Positions 8,650 to 15,996 of a stretch of DNA of 21,832 nt are shown in pieces. How positions within the stretch are numbered: position 1 is the first letter of the stretch; every line of letters starts with the position of its first letter. Origin of the DNA: an uncultured Campylobacter sp. (GTDB lineage: Bacteria; Campylobacterota; Campylobacteria; Campylobacterales; Campylobacteraceae); contig CAKVDW010000024.1 of assembly GCA_934728065.1 (NCBI GenBank), forward strand, positions 1 through 21,832, written 5' to 3'. The position numbers and the translations under genes are program-made. The notes under the pieces were generated by a model that saw nothing but the letters and a program-made list of their open reading frames with translations, was not told where the DNA came from and ran no database searches.

Positions 8650-9852
8650 TTATTTGGCTCTTGGCTGGTTTTTAAGATATTTATCGTAGTCAATTTCAGC
8701 TTTTTTACCTACAAATCTTTTTCTGTTTTCATTAAATTTAGCGTTAAAAAGGCTTCTTTGAGCCTCAAAACCGTCTATATTAAAACCTGCTAAATCAATA
8801 AGCGTGTGCATTAAATCATCACTCATAAAAGGTTTTTTCACTGCTTCTTTAATGCGCACATAAAGTTCAGGGTGTTTGAGGCGAAATTCATCACTCACAT
8901 AAACTATAAATGGAATTTCGACAATAAAACGGTTGATTTTACTATCAGAGTGCAAAACATACTCCTCGCCACTATCATAAACATCCTCGCCGTGGTCGCT
9001 AAGATAAATTACTATACTGTCGCTATTTTCAAACCTTTTAATCACTTCATTTAATACAAAATCCGTGTATAAAAGAGCGTTTGAGTATTCAGCAATGACC
9101 TTTTGCCCTCTTTTTCCTTGTATATCACTTGCTTGAAAGTGGGCAAAATCTTGAGGATAGCGGTTATAATAAACAGCGTGATTGCCCATTAAATGCAAGG
9201 ATAAAAACAAGCTTTTATCGCTATGGCTTTGAAACACTTTGTCCAAAATCGGCAAAATGGCTTCATCTGGCTTTGAATTTTCAAAATATGAACTCAAACT
9301 TGTATAATAAAGCTCATCGCAACGACCAAATATAGTTGTTGAAGCCTTGCTGAAAAGAGAAAAACGCTCTTGGTTGGAAATATTAATGCTTTTGTATCCG
9401 CCAAGTTTCATTGCATCGATGAGGTTTAAATGCTCATACCAAGCCTTTTGCGTGTTGTCCTGATTAGCAAGGCTTAAAACCTGTGAGAGTGATTCATAAG
9501 TAGTAGCTTGTGAGGATATAACATTGTCAAATACAAAGAAATTTTGAGGTTTTTGTTGTTGTAAAAGGGCAAAATTTGGCGTATTTGGTAGGTAATAGCC
9601 ATAAATTTGCATTAAATTTCTTTGCACGCTTTCGCCCACAATCAGCACTATATTTTGAATTTGTCTATCTTTTGAGGGCTTGCTTACATTTATATCTTTG
9701 ATAAATTCATCAAAATTTGCACTGATTTTAGCATATTCTTTCATCGCGCCTAAAATAGACTCTAAAGAATCCTTTGTCGATGAAACGGTGCTATAAATGA
9801 CATCGCTACTTCTTTCATAATGCGGGCGCAAACGAAAGGCGTGAATAAGCAC
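8650..9852 (-). CDS. PEtn transferase (sulfatase fold), catalytic part, out of frame with its N-terminus at a G9 tract
   Basis: The periplasmic catalytic domain of a phosphoethanolamine transferase of the EptA/EptC kind, which moves PEtn from phosphatidylethanolamine to lipid A, LOS sugars or surface proteins. Within this frame the metal and catalytic residues are present: E74 in IVGESVQRN, GYYLPNTPNF, the nucleophile region SSQATTYESL (T117/T118), LHLMGNHAVYY, SDHGED (D286, H287) and H301 in LHSD. The GTG at 9852 is only the first start codon in the open frame. Coding continues back through IKILYLSFAALFIAL to the G tract at 9899-9907, where the frame shifts from the membrane part (9879-10376). 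With G10 or G7 the halves join into about 575 residues (G10). As assembled it is phase OFF. The exact acceptor is unknown. Confidence 0.88.
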   Translation of the reverse strand: MLIHAFRLRPHYERSSDVIYSTVSSTKDSLESILGAMKEYAKISANFDEFIKDINVSKPSKDRQIQNIVLIVGESVQRNLMQIYGYYLPNTPNFALLQQQKPQNFFVFDNVISSQATTYESLSQVLSLANQDNTQKAWYEHLNLIDAMKLGGYKSINISNQERFSLFSKASTTIFGRCDELYYTSLSSYFENSKPDEAILPILDKVFQSHSDKSLFLSLHLMGNHAVYYNRYPQDFAHFQASDIQGKRGQKVIAEYSNALLYTDFVLNEVIKRFENSDSIVIYLSDHGEDVYDSGEEYVLHSDSKINRFIVEIPFIVYVSDEFRLKHPELYVRIKEAVKKPFMSDDLMHTLIDLAGFNIDGFEAQRSLFNAKFNENRKRFVGKKAEIDYDKYLKNQPRAK

Positions 9853-9878
9853 AAGAGCGATAAAAAGTGCAGCAAAGC

Positions 9879-10376
9879 TTAAATAAAGTATTTTAATGCC
9901 CCCCCCCTTATTAACAAAGCATTAAAGGGCAAAAAGGCAAATTTATAAGCAAGGATAAGCAGCAAAACTGTTGCCAAAGAGTAAAATATAAATTTTAAGT
10001 TAAAATATGAATATATGAACTCGCCAGCCTCATTTGGGTCGCTTTGCAAAACAACGCTAATTAAATAATCATTAACCGTGGTGTCAAAATTCAACGCCAA
10101 AAAGACATTAACGAGCAACAAAAATGAGCTTAAAATCAAAATAACAACAATAAAAGCCCTGACAAGCCTTTGAAAAGGCAAGGCATAAAGCAGACAAAAG
10201 ACCATAAAATAAGTGCAAAAAAGCATAGCCTCTCTGTAAAAAAATGAATACCACCAATAACCATCAAAAAGCTTTGGAAGATTATAAAACTGCGCAAGAC
10301 TGATATAAAGGGAATTTAACACAAATAAAAAAGCAAAATTCTTGCTAAAAAACCTATCTTTAAAGAAATTCATCAT
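9879..10376 (-). CDS. PEtn transferase, N-terminal membrane part (frame broken at G9)
   Basis: The first 165 residues of the phosphoethanolamine transferase, starting MMNFFKDRFF. Four or five membrane helices are visible, as in the EptA-type anchor (DUF1705-like), including AMLFCTYFMVFCLLY and AFIVVILILSSFLLLVNVF, plus the loop DTTVNDYLISVVLQSDPNEA. After R157 the G9 tract puts the ribosome into a wrong frame, GGALKYFI and stop. With G10 it would read R-G-G-G-I and carry on into the last helix and catalytic domain. AAAGG lies eight bases before the ATG. The predicted -10 at 10393-10398 gives a very short leader, about 10 bases. The truncated product would lack the active site. Confidence 0.85.
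   Translation of the reverse strand: MMNFFKDRFFSKNFAFLFVLNSLYISLAQFYNLPKLFDGYWWYSFFYREAMLFCTYFMVFCLLYALPFQRLVRAFIVVILILSSFLLLVNVFLALNFDTTVNDYLISVVLQSDPNEAGEFIYSYFNLKFIFYSLATVLLLILAYKFAFLPFNALLIRGGALKYFI
9899..9907 (-). repeat. G9 phase-variation tract in PEtn transferase gene
   Basis: Nine C on the plus strand, G on the coding strand, inside an otherwise intact reading frame. Arithmetic: coding ...ATA AGG, then G, then GGC ATT requires 10 (or 7) G to stay in frame; 9 is OFF. Confidence 0.9.
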
Positions 10377-10392
10377 TACAAACCTTTGGGGG

Positions 10393-10398
10393 ATTATA
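10393..10398 (-). promoter_or_regulatory. -10 box of PEtn transferase gene
   Basis: Minus-strand TTTTAGCTATAAT directly upstream of the PEtn transferase start. Transcription would start about 10 bases before the ATG, leaving just enough room for the AAAGG ribosome site. Confidence 0.5.
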
Positions 10399-10432
10399 GC
10401 TAAAATTTATCAATCAACAATTTTATTTTTGG

Positions 10433-11563
10433 CTAAATTAAGGTCTTTTTACAATATGTTTCATCGGTGATTTTTGCGCTACCATATCTTTCAAATCGAG
10501 CCTTAATCCTCAAAACTCGCCATAAAAGCCAAGCTAATTTACCGCTATATCTTTTTTTATAGGCTTTTAAGGTTATGCTAAAAAGTCCTCTTGCGAGATT
10601 TTGTTCATTTGGAGTAAAATTTATTTGATTTTTAACCCTAACTTTTCCACATTCTTTGTCTTTAAAAACCCTATACACCACAAAGGGTAGCTTTAAACAG
10701 CCAAAAAAACTTTTTAAAGAATTTAAAACCAAAAAAGCAACATAATTTTCAAATTCTTTTTGCGGTAAAGCTGTTTTTTGTATCATTTTAAATGCTTTTT
10801 CAAACTCATCTTTAAACTGTGGTGTTTGCAAAGCTATATCCCACCAATAAATTCCTAAAAATTTGCCCTTATTATCAACATAACTGTAAGGATTATCCCA
10901 AGGATTTTTATCGCTCATTATAAAATGTAAAATTACGGGATTTAAAAGGGCAAGGTTGATTTCTTTTCTTGTGTAATCAATGGAAAAATTCTTTCTTTCA
11001 TCATTAGCAATGCAAACATCACAAACGCTTATAAGAAGATTGTATTCAAGTGGCATAATGAGAGCCTTGTCTTTTGATATGGCAAAATTTAAGGCATCTT
11101 GGTCTCGTAAAATAGCTTTTTCTTTGTATGAGGTGAGAAATGACAGGCACTGCTTAGATATATTTTCTTGCTTATATGCCTTTAAGTTAAGCAACAAGAA
11201 TCCAGCATTAAAATAAAAATCTTTAAAAAATTTATTCTTTTTATGTATATTTTGCGCAAAACATAAGTTATCTTTGATGACACCAGCAATTTTATCCTCT
11301 AAATCAAGACTAAAAAGCTCTCTTAAATCCTTAAACACTATCATATCAACATCTAAATATAAACAAAGCCTCAAATTCTTTGGCATAAAATCAAGCATAA
11401 AAAATCTAAAATAAGTCATATAATTACCATTAAGTTTTGGCAAACCGTCAAAAATGCTATCGCTACAAATGTGAATTTGAATTTGGCAAGGATAAAAGAG
11501 GGTTAAATCTTTAGCTAAATTTTCAAGCTTTTGCCTTGAATTTTCGCTGATAAAATCACTCAA
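10433..11563 (-). CDS. Family 8 glycosyltransferase, main part, out of frame with its N-terminus at a G12 tract
   Basis: A GT-A fold glycosyltransferase of family 8 (LOS galactosyl/glucosyltransferase type), using a nucleotide-sugar donor at the cytoplasmic face. The metal-binding DxD is in LCLYLDVDMIV (D71, D73 of this frame), after YMTYFRFFMLDFMP. Later family motifs are FYFNAGFLLLNL, LRDQDALNFA and VILHFIMSDKNPWDNP. The TTG at 11563 is merely the first start-like codon; open reading continues upstream without a stop to the G tract at 11669-11680. The true N-terminus (MFHICFAANENYIKYSA) lies beyond it in another frame. G13 or G10 would give one protein of 461 residues (G13), so this copy is OFF. 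The C-terminal 120 residues are basic and resemble tails that associate with membranes or LOS. The acceptor is unknown. Confidence 0.87.
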   Translation of the reverse strand: MSDFISENSRQKLENLAKDLTLFYPCQIQIHICSDSIFDGLPKLNGNYMTYFRFFMLDFMPKNLRLCLYLDVDMIVFKDLRELFSLDLEDKIAGVIKDNLCFAQNIHKKNKFFKDFYFNAGFLLLNLKAYKQENISKQCLSFLTSYKEKAILRDQDALNFAISKDKALIMPLEYNLLISVCDVCIANDERKNFSIDYTRKEINLALLNPVILHFIMSDKNPWDNPYSYVDNKGKFLGIYWWDIALQTPQFKDEFEKAFKMIQKTALPQKEFENYVAFLVLNSLKSFFGCLKLPFVVYRVFKDKECGKVRVKNQINFTPNEQNLARGLFSITLKAYKKRYSGKLAWLLWRVLRIKARFERYGSAKITDETYCKKTLI

Positions 11564-11655
11564 AATGTGAAAAACAAAACCTTCAACCTTTTCATCATCG
11601 TTTAAAGAGTTAAAATCAAGTTTTTTATATGCGCTAAGACTTGATTTATTAAATT

Positions 11656-11817
11656 TTAAATTATGCTTCCCCCCCCCCCCATTATTTCACGGTTAGCATT
11701 TATCTTAAAAAAATCCTCAAACTTCTTTGAATTATCAGTGTTTTTAATAATGCTGCTCATCAGCACAGCACTGTATTTTATATAATTTTCATTCGCAGCA
11801 AAACAAATATGAAACAT
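11656..11817 (-). CDS. Family 8 glycosyltransferase, N-terminal fragment (frame broken at G12)
   Basis: The genuine start of the glycosyltransferase: MFHICFAANENYIKYSAVLM, the nucleotide-binding first strand and helix of family 8 enzymes (compare the common HIVFAADDNY type). AAGGAAATTT precedes the ATG. The frame passes REIM, enters the G tract, and at G12 reads GGGGSII and stops at 11656, giving 53 residues. One more G leads into KHNLKFNKSSLSAYKKL and on to the DxD domain. The gene starts 53 bases after leuA ends, with a short hairpin between, and I see no clear promoter of its own, so partial read-through from leuA is possible. Confidence 0.82.
   Translation of the reverse strand: MFHICFAANENYIKYSAVLMSSIIKNTDNSKKFEDFFKINANREIMGGGGSII
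11669..11680 (-). repeat. G12 phase-variation tract in glycosyltransferase gene
   Basis: Twelve C on the plus strand, G on the coding strand, about 46 codons into the gene. The upstream frame reads ATG GGG GGG GGG GGA and soon stops. The downstream frame requires AAG CAT after the last G, reached only with 13 or 10 G. The tract is therefore OFF as assembled; tracts this long are error-prone in assemblies. Confidence 0.9.
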
Positions 11818-11847
11818 AAATTTCCTTTTTTAATCTTAACAAATCAC

Positions 11848-11869
11848 CTAAAAATGCCACAAGTTGTGG
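11848..11869 (-). terminator. Short terminator after leuA
   Basis: The stem CCACAA/TTGTGG is followed on the minus strand by CATTTTTAG, just past the leuA stop. The stem is only six pairs with a minimal loop, so termination may be partial and could leave some read-through into the glycosyltransferase. Confidence 0.5.
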
Positions 11870-11870
11870 T

Positions 11871-13532
11871 TTAATCAGCTTTTACCCTAAAGCTTAAATT
11901 TATAGCACTTATTAGCCCAAATACAGAAGCATTAATAATATCCGTGTCTATACCCACGCCAAAGTGCCTTTTGCCAGCGCATTCAATTTGCACATAAGAA
12001 ATAGCCTGCGAAGTAGAGCCTTCTTGCAAGGAATGCTCACTATAATCAAGTATTTCAAATTTAAGCCCTAAATTTTCACGCAAGGCATTTGCCACAGCGT
12101 CCAAACGCCCATTACCAAAGCCTTTAATAAGCTTTTTTTCTCCCTTAAAAACAAGCTGCATTTCAACAAAAATTTGCTCTTTTTTGCTGAATTCAAAGTG
12201 CGGCACGCTCAAAGGCTCGGTGAGATTTACAAATTCTTTGTGAAAAATTTGCACGATTTCATCAGCACTTAACTCTTTGTGCGCCTTGTCTGAAATGTCC
12301 TTGACAAAGTAAGAAAAGCTCTCCCTAAACGCCACAGGCAAATCAATGCCTTGCGCGTGCAACACATAGGCTATGCCGCCCTTGCCGCTTTGTGAATTTA
12401 TGCGTATGACATCGCTTTCATACACGCGCCCAACATCTTTTGGGTCTATGGGCAAGTATGGCACACTCCAAGAGCTATTTTCTCGCTCTTTGTGCCAAGC
12501 CATACCCTTAGCAATCGCATCTTGATGAGAGCCTGAAAAGGCTGCAAACACAAGCTTACCAGAATAAGGCTGCCTCTCATACACACGCATTTTACTCACC
12601 CTTTCATACAGCTCGCAAATGCGTGGAATGTCGCTAAAATCAAGCTTTGGGTCTATGCCGTGCGTGTATAAATTCATCGCCAAAGTGATAATATCGACAT
12701 TTCCCGTGCGCTCGCCATTTCCAAAAAGCGTCCCCTCCACTCTATCGCCACCTGCTAAAAGTCCAAGCTCCGCAGCAGCCACCGCACAACCTCTGTCATT
12801 GTGTGGGTGAAGTGAGATAATCACATTTTCACGCTCATTTAAATTCTGTGACATATATTCTACCGCACTTGCATAAATGTGTGGCAAGCTCATCTCCACA
12901 GTGGCGGGCAAATTTATGATAAGTTTTTTATCCTGTGTCGGTTTTAGCACGCTTATAACTTCATTGCAAACTTCAAGAGCATAATCAAGCTCCGTTCCCG
13001 TAAAACTTTCAGGCGAATACTCAAAGCGAAAATTACCCTCAACCTCGCTCGCCACGCTCTTGCAAAGTTTCGCGCCAGCAACGGCGATTTGCTTCACCTC
13101 GTCCTTGCTTTTTTTAAAAACCTGCTCCCTTTGAGCCAAAGAAGTCGAGTTGTAAAAATGCACCACAGCGTTTTTGCAGCCTTTAAGCGCGTCAAAGGTT
13201 TTTTTGATGATATGTTCGCGCGCTTGGGTTAAAACTTGCACCGCCACATCATCAGGGATTAAATTTTGCTCAATAAGAGTGCGTAAAAAGTCGTATTCAG
13301 TGGCGCTTGCGGCAGGAAAGCCTACTTCAATTTCCTTAAAACCAAGCTCGACTAAAAGTTTAAAAAATTCGATTTTTTCATCTAAACTCATCGGCGTAAT
13401 CAAGGCTTGATTGCCGTCTCTTAAATCCACGCTACACCACGCGGGCGCTTTGTCGATAAATTCTTTTTCACACCACGAACGGCTAGGCTTTGGCGGCATA
13501 AAATAAGCTCTTTCATATTTTTTAAAATTCAT
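11871..13532 (-). CDS. leuA: 2-isopropylmalate synthase, long form
   Basis: LeuA condenses acetyl-CoA with 2-ketoisovalerate, the first committed step of leucine synthesis. The 553-residue protein has the long N-terminal extension MPPKPSRSWCEKEFIDKAPAW, placing it with the long LeuA type 2 known from actinobacteria and fungi rather than the roughly 510-residue form. The catalytic TIM barrel shows SVDLRDGNQAL, IEVGFPAAS, EYSPESFTGTELDYAL, the metal ligands in SLHPHNDRGCA, and EGTLFGNGERTGN. The C-terminal allosteric domain, which binds leucine in this family, includes KGFGNGRLDAVANALRENLG and ends INLSFRVKAD. GGAG lies upstream of the ATG. No other leu genes are in the window, so it is transcribed apart from leuBCD here. 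I see no leucine-rich leader peptide. Confidence 0.95.
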   Translation of the reverse strand: MNFKKYERAYFMPPKPSRSWCEKEFIDKAPAWCSVDLRDGNQALITPMSLDEKIEFFKLLVELGFKEIEVGFPAASATEYDFLRTLIEQNLIPDDVAVQVLTQAREHIIKKTFDALKGCKNAVVHFYNSTSLAQREQVFKKSKDEVKQIAVAGAKLCKSVASEVEGNFRFEYSPESFTGTELDYALEVCNEVISVLKPTQDKKLIINLPATVEMSLPHIYASAVEYMSQNLNERENVIISLHPHNDRGCAVAAAELGLLAGGDRVEGTLFGNGERTGNVDIITLAMNLYTHGIDPKLDFSDIPRICELYERVSKMRVYERQPYSGKLVFAAFSGSHQDAIAKGMAWHKERENSSWSVPYLPIDPKDVGRVYESDVIRINSQSGKGGIAYVLHAQGIDLPVAFRESFSYFVKDISDKAHKELSADEIVQIFHKEFVNLTEPLSVPHFEFSKKEQIFVEMQLVFKGEKKLIKGFGNGRLDAVANALRENLGLKFEILDYSEHSLQEGSTSQAISYVQIECAGKRHFGVGIDTDIINASVFGLISAINLSFRVKAD

Positions 13533-13568
13533 TATATTACTCCAAAAAATTCTTTAGTATATCGCCAA

Positions 13569-13574
13569 ATTTTA
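13569..13574 (-). promoter_or_regulatory. leuA -10 box (extended)
   Basis: Minus-strand TTTTTGCTAAAAT, an extended -10 (TAAAAT preceded by TGC), about 37 bases before the leuA ATG. No clear -35 is seen. Confidence 0.4.
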
Positions 13575-13753
13575 GCAAAAATTTCATTAAATAGTTGTAA
13601 AATACAAAATAAAGAACGCTAAACTTAACAGTTTATACAAAAAGTATCACTTAAAAAGTGCTTTTTTTAAAGACGAATTGCTTTTTATTTAAATCACAAA
13701 AATAAAAATTCATATTTTTTTCAAGTATAACAAGCATTTAAGCCAATTTTTTA

Positions 13754-13759
13754 TACAAT
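13754..13759 (+). promoter_or_regulatory. ftsW -10 box
   Basis: TACAAT after a T run (TTTTTTATACAAT), 24 bases before the ftsW GTG. It lies divergent from the leuA promoter in a gene-free stretch of about 250 bases. Confidence 0.45.
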
Positions 13760-13783
13760 TTCTTAAAAACTTTAGGATATTTT

Positions 13784-14947
13784 GTGCTTGCTGACAAAAA
13801 ATTATTTTATTTAGCCTGTATTTTAATCACCATAAGCATAGTTTTTTCCTACTCTTTGAGTGCTTTTACGGTTTTGTATTTTAACTATGATGAATTTCAT
13901 TTTTTCATTCGCCAACTTTGTTTTGGTGTAAGTGGTATATTGATAATGTTTCTTCTTTCGCAGCTTGAGCCTGATAAAGCTGCTTTTAACTATTTAATGG
14001 CATTTTTGCTTATAGCTTCTTTTGTTGCTATTGTTGTGCTACCTTTTTTGCCCGCAAATTTAGCCACAGCAAGCGGTGGGGCTAAACGCTGGATAAGGCT
14101 TGGAGCAATTTCCATAAGCCCTGTGGAATTTTTTAAAATCGGACTCATCTACTTTTTGGCTTGGTCTTATACAAGGCGTATTGATGAGGGTAAAAAGACT
14201 ATTAAGGGTGAAATTCTTATTTTGTTGCCTTATATTATTGCCTCGCTTATTGTTATTGGCTATATATATATTACGCAAAATGACTTAGGACAAAGCATTA
14301 TTAGCTTTTTTTTGGTGCTTGCACTTGCTTTTTTTGCTGGAGCAAGTAAAAGACTTTTCGCCTTTGGTCTAGCTGTGGCAACTATGATAGGAATTTTAGT
14401 CATTTTTAGCAATCAAAGAAGAGTTGAGCGAATAACACTTTGGTGGGGTAACATACAAGATGCCTTTTTGCCTATTTTTCCAAAATGGCTCGCTGATGCC
14501 TTAAAAGTGAGTTCAAACGAAGAGCCTTATCAAATCTCACACTCCCTTAATGCCATCGCGCACGGTGGCTTTTTTGGCGAGGGCTTGGGGCTTGGCATTT
14601 TTAAGCTGGGCTTTTTAAGCGAAGTGCATACGGACTTTGTGCTTTCAGGTATTGCTGAAGAGATAGGTTTGATAGGACTTGGTGTGATTTGCGTGTTGTA
14701 TTTACTTTTGATATTGAGGATTTTTAGGATAGCTGGTCGTTGCGAAAACAAGGTGCATTTTATTTTCTGCTCAGGCGTTGCTCTGCTCTTGCTTTTCTCG
14801 TTTTTTATGAACGCCTTTGGCATTATCTCGCTCACTCCGCTTAAAGGCGTGGCTGTGCCGCTTTTAAGCTATGGCGGCAGCTCAATGTGGGCGATTTGCA
14901 TAGGGCTTGGATTTGTGTTGATGATTTCTAAAAAGGTGCGTTTATGA
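13784..14947 (+). CDS. ftsW: Septal peptidoglycan glycosyltransferase FtsW (SEDS family)
   Basis: A SEDS-family polytopic membrane enzyme of 387 residues, about ten helices, which polymerises lipid II at the division site with its partner class B penicillin-binding protein. Family marks are GGAKRWIRLGAISISPVEFFKIG, TQNDLGQSIISF, the periplasmic loop region ending SHSLNAIAHGGFFGEGLG, and the C-terminal SLTPLKGVAVPLLSYGGSSM. RodA is close in sequence, but the pairing with murG favours FtsW. The start is a GTG with TAGGA eight bases upstream; no ATG is available near the first helix. The stop overlaps the murG start as ATGA, so the two are translationally coupled. Confidence 0.93.
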   Translation: MLADKKLFYLACILITISIVFSYSLSAFTVLYFNYDEFHFFIRQLCFGVSGILIMFLLSQLEPDKAAFNYLMAFLLIASFVAIVVLPFLPANLATASGGAKRWIRLGAISISPVEFFKIGLIYFLAWSYTRRIDEGKKTIKGEILILLPYIIASLIVIGYIYITQNDLGQSIISFFLVLALAFFAGASKRLFAFGLAVATMIGILVIFSNQRRVERITLWWGNIQDAFLPIFPKWLADALKVSSNEEPYQISHSLNAIAHGGFFGEGLGLGIFKLGFLSEVHTDFVLSGIAEEIGLIGLGVICVLYLLLILRIFRIAGRCENKVHFIFCSGVALLLLFSFFMNAFGIISLTPLKGVAVPLLSYGGSSMWAICIGLGFVLMISKKVRL

Positions 14948-15996
14948 AGATAGCTATTACAGGCGGTGGCACGGGCGGGCATTTAAATATAGCCAAATGC
15001 TTGCTCGAAGCGGCGTTAAGTTTAAATTTAGAGTGCATTTACATAGGCTCGCAAAGCGGACAGGATAAAAAGTGGTTTGAAAATGAGATGAAATTCAGCG
15101 CAAAATACTTTTTGCCAAGTAGCGGAGTAGTCGATAAAAAGGGCTTTGCTAAGGTAAAATCCTTTTTTCATATCTTAAATTTAAGTTTCACCGCTCAAAA
15201 AATCCTAAAACACAACCAAATTCAAGCCGTTTTTAGTGTGGGCGGATACTCAGCCGCAGCGGCTAGTTTTGGGGCTTTGCTTGCGGGCGTGCCGCTTTTT
15301 TTGCACGAACAAAACTCAAAAAGTGGAAGCTTAAATTCACTCTTAAAACCCTTTGCAAAGGGCTTTTACACGGCGTTTTCGCCCACGCCTATGCCTTATC
15401 CTGTGGCAGATAGGTTCTTTGAAGTGGCAAGAAAACGAGAAGAGCTTAAAACGCTCATCTTTTTGGGCGGTTCGCAAGGGGCAAGTTTTATCAATGATTT
15501 AGCCTTAAAACTCGCCCCAAAGCTTGATAAAAAGGGCGTTTCAATCATTCATCAATGTGGCGAAAAAGACTTGCAAAAATGCCAAGAATTTTACGCAAAT
15601 TCGGACATAAAGGCTGACTGCTTTGCTTTTTGCGAGCATTTGGAGCAAAAGATGACTAAGGCGGATTTAGCTGTGTCTAGGGCTGGGGCTAGCACGCTTT
15701 TTGAGCTGTGCGCAAACGCCTTGCCAGCGGTGTTTGTCCCTTATCCTTATGCGGCGAAAAATCATCAGTATTTTAATGCGAAATTTTTGCTTGACAAAGC
15801 CTTGTGTCAAATTTTTACCCAAGATGAGCTTAAATTTGATGCGAAAAACGACTATGAAAGCCTTTTAAATTCAATCTTTTCGATAAATTTAAGCCAAATT
15901 TCAAGCGAACTGCAAGACATAGCGCAAAAAAATGGCGCAAAAGCCTTGCTTGAAAGGGCTTTAACAAATCTCAAATCTCATCTAAACTCATCTTAG
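14944..15996 (+). CDS. murG: MurG, UDP-GlcNAc transferase making lipid II
   Basis: MurG adds GlcNAc from UDP-GlcNAc to lipid I on the cytoplasmic face of the inner membrane, giving lipid II, the substrate of FtsW. The 350-residue GT-B protein has the opening glycine loop ITGGGTGGHL (5-14), a second glycine-rich loop FLGGSQGASFIN at the start of the C-terminal domain, and the donor-binding block SRAGASTLFELCANALPAVFVPYPYAAKNHQYFNA. It is of normal length. Its last 26 bases overlap the 3' end of recG on the other strand, so the two messages are complementary at their ends and no separate terminator fits between them. Confidence 0.97.
   Translation: MKIAITGGGTGGHLNIAKCLLEAALSLNLECIYIGSQSGQDKKWFENEMKFSAKYFLPSSGVVDKKGFAKVKSFFHILNLSFTAQKILKHNQIQAVFSVGGYSAAAASFGALLAGVPLFLHEQNSKSGSLNSLLKPFAKGFYTAFSPTPMPYPVADRFFEVARKREELKTLIFLGGSQGASFINDLALKLAPKLDKKGVSIIHQCGEKDLQKCQEFYANSDIKADCFAFCEHLEQKMTKADLAVSRAGASTLFELCANALPAVFVPYPYAAKNHQYFNAKFLLDKALCQIFTQDELKFDAKNDYESLLNSIFSINLSQISSELQDIAQKNGAKALLERALTNLKSHLNSS

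Noticed and set aside
8650..11817. Calling the two split surface genes plain pseudogenes
   Set aside because: Each break lies exactly in a long G tract, the rest of each frame is intact with all active-site residues, and single-base slippage restores them, so phase variation fits better.
13648..13668. Hairpin CACTT-AAA-AAGTG followed by T run on the plus strand
   Set aside because: A five-pair AT-rich stem between divergent genes, with no upstream plus-strand gene to terminate.
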